A stretch of 64,000 bases of DNA. Origin: Diploptera punctata (Eukaryota > Arthropoda > Insecta > Blattodea > Blaberidae). The stretch is taken from the NCBI GenBank assembly GCA_030220185.1, contig JASPKZ010005705.1:1041501-1105500 (forward strand), given 5' to 3'. This document shows positions 55,710 through 64,000 of this stretch, piece by piece. How positions within the stretch are numbered: the stretch's first letter is position 1; the number at the start of each line of letters is the position of its first letter. The notes under the pieces are model-generated. The model saw only the letters and a list, made by a program, of their open reading frames with translations, did not search any database and was not told the origin of the DNA. A program made the translations under genes and the position numbers.

Positions 55710-56524
55710 AATCTCCTAAAAATGAGAATACTTATCAATCCAAAACTAAGTAATGTAATATTATGTATGAATAAAACTAAACTTATATTTATTCACCTAG
55801 AACACGATTGGATGTAGTATTTAATATCAGTTCGAGATTTAATTATAATGTGTAAATTCAGGGTACTAATGTGGCCCATACCGGTATTTTTCTGATTTTT
55901 CTCGGGGTTCTCCGGCTTCCCGAATGTCATCCCATCAATATTCTCCATTCCCCCCTCCCACACCTTCGTGCCGTTTTATTTCTCATTCGTTAATTTGATA
56001 TCAGCCTTCCGCTCGTCTCAAGTTAGGCTAAAAATAGTTTGGTTGGCGTTCATAGGCGTTGATAATATGTGGTTGTGGGGATCTAGAGGTGGTCCGCCTG
56101 GCCAGGTGGCAAGGGGAGGGATGTAGTCCCTCTTGTGGCCATGAACCAAACAAAAAATGGCATTATGGGTACCGTGGGAGTAGAACCTGGTGTGTTGGAC
56201 CTAGAAGATGACCTACAACTTACATAAAACCGTACAATAGACTTTCATCCACTTATCTCCATAGCGCAATAGATCTTTCAAATCACAGTGCTCCCAGTCT
56301 GAATAAAGAAATAAATAAAGGAAAGGAATATTTAATAAAAGGGCAAATACAAATCCTACATTAGTTTGTTTCATTATAAGTATTATAAACTATAAATAAT
56401 AGATACTAGTAAAATTAATGGTGATTTTCCGTTGAAGTATTAGTTTACAGTAATATAATGTACGGTTAAAAACTATAATATAGTTATATTGTAGGTCCGT
56501 CTCCTCAACTTAAGTTCTTTTAAA
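55710..56524. other. Unassigned sequence
   Basis: GC-richer patch at 55900-56200 without recognised motifs; otherwise AT-rich. Confidence 0.4.
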
Positions 56525-56677
56525 ACTCTGTAGGCCTTTCGGGACTAGTCCCATCATCAGCAGAATGCATTAGGCCCGTTCTTGTTGACCCTTATTGAAG
56601 CACTCAACAAGGGTCAACAAGAACGGACCTAATGCATTCTGCTGATGATGGGACTAGTCCCGAAAGGCCTACAGAGT
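56525..56677. repeat. 69 bp inverted repeat (hairpin)
   Basis: Arms 56525-56593 and 56609-56677 differ at one base, with a 15 bp loop. Each arm holds the same hammerhead-like motif, so it appears on both strands. Confidence 0.95.
56636..56677 (+). ncRNA. Hammerhead ribozyme-like motif (second type)
   Basis: Stem I attctg/cagagt (six pairs, one a G-U). Core CTGATGA (56642-56648), stem II GGGA/TCCC, GAAA (56662-56665), and the AGGCCT palindrome as helix III, with predicted cut after A56671. The complementary copy lies at 56525-56566. Similar in design to the PLE motif but different in sequence. Confidence 0.65.
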
Positions 56678-56690
56678 ACATGATATTACT

Positions 56691-57162
56691 ATAAATAATA
56701 GTTTTAAAAAACTAAAACAACACGCTTTATTAGAAAATCGAACTAAAAAAAATGAAAAATAATTTTAATTTCCAACACGCTTGGGATAAAATTAAATTGG
56801 TCAACAAAAAAAATCATCTCCAACACATATAGAATTATCAACAAAAAGAAAATATTTTTACCATCAAAAGCGTGGGGTGCTCTATATAAATTAATATATT
56901 TGATAATAAACAGATATTGGTAAAAGTAAAGTCTCTAAGAAGAAAATGTAAATATCATAAAAAACACTCCACGCTTTTGATGGTAAAATTATTTTATTTT
57001 TGTTGATAACTCTAGCTTTATTCTATATGTGTTGGATTTGATTTTTTGTTGTTGATCAATTTAATTTTATCCCAAGCGTGTTGGAAATTAAAATAATTTT
57101 TCATTTTTTAGTTCGGTTTTCTAATAAAGCGTTTGTTTTATTTTTTTTAAACTATTATTTAT
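56691..57162. repeat. Large foldback, ~190 bp arms
   Basis: Left arm 56691-56879 and right arm 56965-57162 pair at roughly 90% by eye, with an 85 bp loop. Shared blocks include 'aatttccaacacgcttggga' and 'accatcaaaagcgtgg'. No protein recognised. Confidence 0.85.
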
Positions 57163-57257
57163 TTTTTATTTTTTAGTTTTAATATTTTACAGAATAAGAT
57201 AAAAATGTAAATATCTTTAAATTCGATACTATTGTAGTATGAGCTCTTCTAAAAAAA

Positions 57258-57350
57258 TCCTCCCAGCCGGATTTGAGCCAGCGACCTATGGATTACTGAA
57301 ATTATATACCACTAGAGTTTAACGCTCCACCAACTGAGCTCTTACAACGA
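57258..57350 (-). pseudogene. tRNA-Tyr-like relic with intron-like insert
   Basis: On the minus strand the D-arm is GAGCTCAGTTGGTGGAGCG, and after about 16 extra bases AATCCATAGGTCGCTGG and TCAAATCCGGCT match the 3' half of tRNA-Tyr. The anticodon position reads CTA rather than GTA, and neither the anticodon stem nor the acceptor stem closes. It is dead, or a SINE head. Confidence 0.6.
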
Positions 57351-57546
57351 TTGACAAAAAAGTCGACAAGTCCGCAACCTATTATACCAGTTTTCATTTT
57401 TTTGATTTTCTGATGATTCTGGCCAGGATTTTAGAAACAAAACATGAAATTATTGCATTGTCACGGGTTCTTTACCAGTATACAAAGTTTCAAGTCGGTC
57501 CAATGCTTTTAAGTGGGTGAAAATCGCGTTGAAAGATTCCGTTACA

Positions 57547-57597
57547 TAGATAGATAGATAGAGATATATATAGATAGATAGATAGATAGATAGATAC
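57547..57597. repeat. (GATA)n microsatellite
   Basis: Imperfect tagatagataga runs. Confidence 0.9.
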
Positions 57598-57669
57598 AGG
57601 TCAAGCTAATATAAAGCGTGTAATATTATGACTTTAAAAATGAAATCGTAAACTGAATTTAATACTAAG

Positions 57670-57900
57670 ATTTCGAACGAGCTGGCTGAGCCGATAAAGC
57701 TTGAAACTCCAGTTCAAATCGCTGTTAGGACCATTATGATTGAAGTTTCTCCCCCTCACCCTAAATTCCTCTCATTTTTCAAGGCTTATTTTGATTATGA
57801 TAATATGGATCCTGATTCCAACCTAGAATATGAATCGATGATACCTCTATACTGTATTCGGCCTTATAGTCGAGCCGCCCAGTTTATGGCTCTGACGTTT
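57670..57900 (+). repeat. Possible tRNA-headed SINE
   Basis: Box-A-like TGGCTGAGCCGATAAAG and box-B-like AGTTCAAATCG about 30 bp apart. No second copy in the window. Confidence 0.35.
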
Positions 57901-58096
57901 TCATGACAGTGTTGCCGATATGGATATTCAGTGGGAGGGACCGTTTTATGTATCACGCGGAATATTAAATGTTTCTGTTTATCCAGAATATAAATATTAG
58001 AAATAAATGCTCATTTTATTACGCGAAATTGAAAATGAAACAAAAATATGAGATTTCTCATTTATCGTCAAGAAACATACTATTCTCGAAAATATT

Positions 58097-58809
58097 CATA
58101 AGTAATGCCACGAGTGATTTCCAAATTATCGATAAATTCACGACTCACGAAGTGGCATTTGTTAGGACTATTTAACGAATAGACTTAAACTGTTTACTCA
58201 CAAATCATTATTTAACTATAGTTATTTTAAAATATTTATATATTTAATATAGACGGCGATGTTTGAAAACAAATGAGAAACGATTGGTACGCTTCGTCTG
58301 CTTCTTTTGTTTATCACTGCAACCAGATCATACTATTTATTGCCAAAGGAACGCAATATTGTAAGAATGCTCTCTAGTGGAGAAAAAATGAAACACATCA
58401 AACTGTATATTAATTCATTTCTGATGTCGTATGATGTAAATATGAAAATTATATTTTTCTGGATTGTTACCTGGGAAAAAATACATTTAAGAAAGTGCTA
58501 ACAGTGGTTTCTTTTTTTTGGTGGTATAATCAATTGCTACAAATGTTTTTATATTAACTCCCGCATGCGGCATGTGTTGACATTCATGCACTATATATAC
58601 AATCTGGTAGCCGTATTTCTTACAGGCTCAGTCACTGCAAAATAATGGTCAGACCTGTTCAGAATATTAAAAAGGAGGAGCTTTCTTTAATATGGTAATT
58701 ATAACACTGATAAATATTTCGTGAAACACGACTCTGATAGGTTGTAAAACAGAAATCATTGAAACGTGATTGGATATTGACTCCCATTTGGGGCATGAGT
58801 TAAATAGTC
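58097..58809 (+). mobile_element. D family copy 4
   Basis: 713 bp. The interior is nearly identical to copy 1. The left hairpin has lost about 45 bp (joins 'cgaagtg' to 'gcatttg'), and GACTATTTAAC / GTTAAATAGTC are both present. Confidence 0.85.
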
Positions 58810-58929
58810 ATAATAAATTCATGAAAATAACATTCCATACATCACTTCAAAACTATGTTAAATGTATAAAGAACATACTTTTTATTTGAAAAAGAAAACC
58901 CCATCCCATGTATCGTTAAGATTATCGTT

Positions 58930-59430
58930 GTTAATCAAGAGGCAAGACGCCACACACTTCGTATGTATCAACTTCTGCATTCACCGGTGTCACTTCTGTC
59001 TGCATTTAACGTAATTGTCAATTGTTCAACTTGTCTTTCAAGAATCACAACAGCTTCCTTCCCCTTGCATGCTGCATGATTTTCCTTCCTCATGTAATAC
59101 TGGTAAATATGCTGCAAATTGCATCCTCCTGAAATGTATCCAGCGTTGTTCTGGGGCTTCCACGTGGTTGTTCTTTTCCGGGAGTACGTAGCGCTGCTGA
59201 TGGTGTATTAAAGTCAGATGGACACTTTTCTTTCATAACACTTTTAACAGTTGTTTTACCCAACTTCAAAGCATCACAGACTCCCTCTACAACCTTCGTA
59301 ACAGGAATCAACGGTCCACCGTTCTCTCGCTCCTTCTCAAATATTCACGCAGCCGTTAAATAAATTCTCGTCTTTGACTCTTATAACAACCGATTTTCTT
59401 TTTCTGATTCAGATGATCCACTCGCCATAT
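58930..59430 (-). pseudogene. Repeated TE-like ORF, N-terminal part
   Basis: A start near 59427 gives MASGSSESEKEN and then a stop. The open part (59090-59311) reads IPVTKVVEGVCDALKLGKTT, VKSVMKEKCPSDFNTPSAAL and RGSPRTTLDTFQEDAI, which resembles the N-terminal DNA-binding region of a transposase-like insect repeat protein. Broken by at least two stops or shifts. The class is uncertain. Confidence 0.45.
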
Positions 59431-60013
59431 TAAAACAAATAATGGACTGAAGCTGTATTGTTAAAAATTAATCACAAGAGCGAAACAGCAAACAAACACA
59501 CTCTGCACTGCAACAAAGAGCAACTGCAGCCACGCGGTTAGCAAAAATACAGTCGTCAACATCGCAGCAATCTCAAAACATACTAGCGGCGTCAAGAGCA
59601 GTGATTGGTTGAAGCAGACGCTCACTCACACTCAACTATTTTCTTATTGGCAGTAGAGGACAAGTTTCTCCCTCTGTCCCTCATACAACCTAAACATCAG
59701 AGCCGGAGTTAGAGTGGCCGGACAGTAGTTTATGTTGTACTGTAAACAAAGCCACAAAAGTATCCTTCAGCAGGCATCTGTGATTGGTGGAGCGATGATA
59801 TTATTTTACGCGCCATCTGATGTTTAACGTATTCAACACGAGCGGCCATGTTAGAATAACTGAATTTGCCTCTTCGTCAACTGATACGCGCGAATTGGTG
59901 TTGTATTTAAATTTATATAAATTTATACTTACTATTCATCATTGCCATTTTTGCATATGTTATAATGTGTTTTATTACTTTATTATTATTTTTGCGACAA
60001 TTTTGTTCATACA
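59431..60013. other. Unassigned sequence
   Basis: GC-richer to 59830, perhaps the leader of the element above; then AT-rich. Confidence 0.35.
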
Positions 60014-60412
60014 TGTTGTAAGCCCATGTTTTTCCTTAACAGAGATTTTAGGCGCTCTCCCCTACAGGGAAGAATTTGAACCATACTAATTTAGTTACAC
60101 TTGTTTTCGTATAGATGCATTTGAGTGGTCCGTGGTCAGCGTTCCGCCTCATACTGACATCTAGGAAACCAAGGTAGTACTAGGACGGGAAAATTCGGTA
60201 AATTTTGCTTAGATGCCTTTTCATTTAGGCTTAAGGATCTTTTACGAGCCTGAAAATCTTCAGACTCGGGACCCATGGCTTAACGTCCCTCCCGGAGGAC
60301 TTGCTCCTTTGATTTTTCCACCCTAAAAAAACCATCGACCCCGGCCGTGTTTGAATCCGCGACCCTGGAGACCAGAGGCAAGGAGCATAACCACTAGTCC
60401 ACGGCGGCCGAT
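60014..60412 (-). repeat. SINE-B copy 2
   Basis: Minus-strand copy with head at the right ('ccgcggtggactagtgg' equivalent near 60405) and body as at 32.3 kb. No clear duplication. Confidence 0.9.
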
Positions 60413-60711
60413 TACATTGTACTTATACTTATATTATATAAAATGTAGATTGATCAGGGAACTATGTTTTCATCAACGCCGCAGGACAACTACGTCATTA
60501 GGTTCATGTGGCCAATGATATCACACTTAACCATGTGATTCTGTTTACATTACAACATATACTAAGGGCGAAACCGGTACAGCAGAGCAGTTTAAGACTT
60601 GGGACCAGCACTGCATCGAGTCCCATTGGAGAAGATTTTTTGTCACGGAATTTGGCCAGTATGGATCGGTGTCACTCAGCATACTGAGGAATTATAATAA
60701 CTAGATGCCCG
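60413..60711. other. Unassigned spacer between SINE-B copies
   Basis: No element recognised. Confidence 0.4.
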
Positions 60712-60723
60712 GTGGACTAGTGG

Positions 60724-61108
60724 TTATGCTCCTTGCCTCTGGTCCCGAGGGTCGCGGGTTCAAACCCGGCCCGGATCGATGGATTTTTTAGGACGGAAAA
60801 ATCCAAGGAGCAAGTCCTCCGGGAGGGACTTTAAGCCGTGGGTTCCGAATCTGGAGATTTTCAGGCTCGCAAAAGATCCTTAAGCCTGAATGAAAAGGCC
60901 TCTATGCAAAATATACCGAAATTTCCCGTCCTATTACTACCTTGATTTCCTAGATGTCAGTATGAGGCGGAACGCTGACCACGGACCACTCAAATGACAT
61001 CTATACGAAAACAACTAACTAAATTAGTATGGTTCAAATTCTTCCCTGTAGGGGAGAGCGCCTAAATCTCTGTAAAGGGAAAACATAGGCTTACAATACA
61101 AAAAAAAA
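60724..61108 (+). repeat. SINE-B copy 3 with TSD
   Basis: Flanked by tagatgcccggt at 60712-60723 and 61109-61120, 12 of 12. The head is a few bases short at the 5' end and the tail is A-rich. Confidence 0.93.
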
Positions 61109-61120
61109 TAGATGCCCGGT

Positions 61121-61680
61121 TGAGTATACAAACTATAACGGCTGGGGACCGATATGCTGTCATATGTTACCCCTATATTGGTTGGACGATCCTTCACCTC
61201 TGCGATTAACATGAAGATGTGAGGAATTCCAGACCTGTTGCGACATGGAGTTTAGTTAAAAAATCGGAGAATATTAATTTTGGCTGATCCTATGACGGGA
61301 ATCTAGGAACTCCAGAATACGAGTTCGAAACGATACCGCCTGGACGAACTCACCAAATATTTTAAAAATGTATGCAAACACTTAATATAGTAACGTCAAT
61401 ACTGATTAATAAGTGTACTTACTACACCATGAGCGGGTGGCTGGCGTGTGATGCGTGAAGAAGCACTTACCTGAAACACACATAAAAAGTCACATTAACT
61501 ACAGAACAAAATAGTTTACAACACAGAGTGTCTCTCAAGTTACTATCCATTTCAACGAAGGGAGACAATTATTGGAAAATCAATGTTATTGTGATGTTTC
61601 GCACACATTCTACTGTCTTTCTACATGACCGCCATCTAAGTGAAAATACATACTCGTCTTTCAGCTGTGAAACGAAATGT
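61121..61680. other. Unassigned sequence
   Basis: Nothing recognised. Confidence 0.4.
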
Positions 61681-62450
61681 GTACTTACTTACTTACTCAC
61701 TGGCACTATCGAACCCGTAGGTTCATGGCCGCGCGGACATAAGCTCTCCATTCATCCGTATCCTGAGCTAATGCTTTCCAATCATTCCCTGTATAATCTA
61801 CTTCCCTCAAATCATAGTTAATATTGTTCTCCCACCTCATTCTTGGTCTACCAACTGGGCGTTTTCCTTCTGGCTTTCCTACAAAAAGTTTCCATGCACG
61901 TCTTTCATTCCCCATATGCGCAACATGTCCTGCCCATCGCAGTCTACGAGACTTAACTGTCCTTATTATATCTGGCTTCCTATAAAGAGCATGTAGTTCA
62001 TTGTTATGTAGTCTTCTCCATTCACCTGTCTGTTCATCTCTCTTTGGTCCAAAAATTTTCCTAAGAACTTTATTCTCCAATACTCGTAATCTCCTTTCCT
62101 CCCTTAAAGTAAGAGTCCATGTTTCGCACCCATATAATATAACTGGTAGAATAATAGTTTTATATGTTTTCAGCTTAACGTTTTTTGAAAGGAGTTGGGA
62201 CATCAAAAGTCTCTGTAATGCATACTAGCATGCATTTCCAGAATTGAGCCTTTGTTTAATTTCTTTGTGCATCTCATTCCTATTTGTGATTATTGTTCCT
62301 AGGTATTTGAATTCAGCCACTTCCTCAAAATTTCCTTCATTTGTCATTAGCTGTCCATTTCCATTATATACTGAATTTCTACGTGTGACCATATATTTAG
62401 TTTTACTGATATTTACTTCCAGTCCTAATTTATACCCTAACATTTAAACC
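61681..62450 (-). pseudogene. LINE-1fam, long 3' copy, nearly open
   Basis: Best copy in the window. The minus frame 61706-62206 is open: LKTYKTIILPVILYGCETWT, RVLENKVLRKIFGPKRDEQT, RRLRWAGHVAHMGNERRAWK and GKRPVGRPRMRWENNINYDL. Upstream, 62225-62443 reads GLEVNISKTKYMVTRRNSVY and FKYLGTIITNRNEMHKEIKQ. A frameshift near 62215 joins the two. The tail is (TAAG)n at the left. The YADD region is missing because the copy is 5'-truncated near 62450. Confidence 0.88.
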
Positions 62451-62499
62451 GAAAAAAAAACCTGCTTCTGTGATACGATTCCGTAAATCAAGCAGACGT

Positions 62500-63030
62500 G
62501 ATAAGGACATTTTCTTCTTCTTCCTTTCCAGGATTAGGTCAATGCGACCTGTTCCGGTCTCAAGTCCATCATTTCCTTGGTCGTCCCAAAGATCTTTTTC
62601 CATGTGGTTTGTAGGTGTTGATCTTTTAGGGTAATCTTGTATTGTCCATTCTGTCTAAATGTTTTTTCCATTGGTATTTGTGCTCGTCTAGTTTATCGAG
62701 TATTGAAAATATCTCCAGTTCATTTCTTATTGATTCATTGTGTAATCTATCCATGCGTGTACATCCTTTTACGGACCTTAAATATTTCATTTCAGTGGCT
62801 TGAATGTGTGAGATATATTTTTTGTAAGTACCCAAGATTCAGATCCATATGAAAAGACAGGAACAGCCATAATTTTATAAAACGTGAGCTGAGTTTCTCT
62901 TCGAGTCTTTCGGAGGGTTCTTCTTAAGGTGCCACATATTATTTGATATCGGTTTAATTTATTATGTATATCCCAATCGTAGCTGTATGTTATATCTGAA
63001 CCAAGATAGTTAACGTTTTCGTTCATTAAA
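62500..63030 (-). pseudogene. LINE-N C-terminal region
   Basis: 62787-63026 reads NENVNYLGSDITYSYDWDIH, YQIICGTLRRTLRKTRRETQ and VPVFSYGSESWVLTKN. 62626-62835 reads ATEMKYLRSVKGCTRMDRLH and LDKLDEHKYQWKKHLDRMD. The (GAA)n tail is at 62506-62525 (minus). Confidence 0.8.
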
Positions 63031-63635
63031 ACATAGAATTATCCACACTACATTGTCAGGGGCATTCAACTCCCTACTGAGGCGTAGAGTCGATGAGTTT
63101 GGACTATCACTGGTAATTTGAACCTGCTGCGCTGTTTCTGCTTATATGCGTGTTCGTCAATGATTTGCCTCATCACACAAACTGCCGGAACTTTAATTTT
63201 TTTTTACAAGCAGACGAATGTATGCCTTTTTGGGGTTGGTTTACGAAATGTATGGGTAAATTGAGCTCTGGTGTCTTTGTATGACAATCTGCATACCCGA
63301 AAAAAATGGAAACCGTTCTTCCGTGCTAAACATGTTGCACTAAGCTAACAGTGCATGCAAAGAAAACAAAATACTAGTGTTTTCATGGAAAAAGACAGTG
63401 ACATTAGAAACAACCTGTATACTGTGTGATGTATGTTCGTCCACAGTAAGAGGCGAAAGTTAGTTTAGCAGTCTTGTCTCACGTGACCACTACTAGGACA
63501 GTACTGGTCCAAAGAATTACATAAAATGAATGAACATTCCAATATTTTCATTATCAACTGTTTTAGTGAAAACTGTAATTTTGGAAGATTAAGATCAAAG
63601 TTGTTCGATTTTTCGCTTCTCTATGAGGATCATCA
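63031..63635. other. Unassigned sequence
   Basis: Nothing recognised. Confidence 0.4.
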
Positions 63636-63639
63636 ATGT

Positions 63640-63930
63640 TACCAGGTTGTCTTTTATGACATTTATGACTTTCTCTCCTAGCATTTGCGAAATTGTAATC
63701 CATATACCTGGAAGGAGGAATTACGTTACTCAAAAGATGTGATGGGTGATAAATGATAATGAAGCGCCAGAAGAGTCCTTAACATAAACTTAACCCAAAT
63801 TCCAGATCAGGGAAACCACAGGAATAATTTACCTTCAAGGAAAAATTCATATGATCCGACTGATAATCGAACCCAGTACCTCATGAACTGTAGTGAGGAA
63901 CGCTGACCACTAAGCCCATGAGGCTGGCAG
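63640..63930 (-). repeat. SINE-E copy
   Basis: Head at the right: box-A-like TTAGTGGTCAGCG and box-B GGGTTCGATTATC (minus). The tail 'aggagagaaagtcataaatg' and 'aacctggtaac' match 35.8 kb. Confidence 0.7.
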
Positions 63931-64000
63931 TATAAAACTAAACATAGACTGTATAAAAAGGTATATACGGGCGAGATATGTAGTTTCTTACTTTAACAGA

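Overview
This is a eukaryotic, almost certainly insect, intergenic window built mainly of layered transposable elements. No intact host gene was recognised. The DNA is AT-rich and packed with (AAT)n, (AT)n and (TTTA)n microsatellites, fragments of many non-LTR retrotransposon (LINE) families with GAA-, TAAG- or ATT-type tails, tRNA-headed SINEs, Tc1/mariner relics and a Penelope-like element (PLE). This mix resembles large blattodean (cockroach/termite) genomes. The exact species is inference only.

Layout. 0-10 kb: SINE-A, a broken mariner-type transposase (minus), the 3' half of an RNase H LINE, a LINE-1fam copy set in (TATAA)n DNA, and a ~520 bp TCTCC tract. (LINE-1fam is a local name for the commonest LINE here; it is not mammalian L1.) 10-15 kb: a Helitron2-like non-autonomous element ('D family'), a minus-strand LTR, and a Tc1-like transposon (13226-14690, TIRs, TA duplication) inside a LINE-1fam copy. 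15-17.3 kb: LINE fragments, one with a clear 14 bp target-site duplication. 17.3-27.5 kb: a PLE array, three head-to-tail minus-strand copies plus one head-to-head plus-strand copy, as one 10.2 kb block flanked by a 13 bp duplication. Each copy has a reverse transcriptase fused to a GIY-YIG domain, and a hammerhead-ribozyme-like motif overlaps the end of each ORF. 27.5-38 kb: mosaic LINE fragments, SINE-A, -B and -E copies and microsatellites. 38-48 kb: two more LTRs, two D-family copies, two copies of a SINE-like repeat sharing its 3' end with a LINE, SINE-C and a small MITE. 48-64 kb: more LINE and SINE copies, a possible terminal host exon (55.5 kb), two adjacent large foldbacks of which the first carries a second hammerhead-like motif (56.5-57.2 kb), a tRNA-Tyr-like relic, a fourth D-family copy, an inverted SINE-B pair and long minus-strand LINE copies near 62 kb.

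Relations. LINE-1fam copies serve repeatedly as insertion hosts, which allows relative dating: Tc1 and D copies interrupt them. SINE-C interrupts LINE-J, LINE-H interrupts LINE-G, a MITE interrupts SINE-A, and the PLE array interrupts LINE-E. Most coding remnants carry frameshifts. In the PLE array these are nearly all single-base changes in homopolymers, so some could be assembly errors.

The most unusual items are the PLE array with its ribozyme/stop-codon overlap and palindromic inversion junction, the D family with asymmetric terminal repeats plus a terminal hairpin, and the 56.5 kb ribozyme-bearing hairpin.
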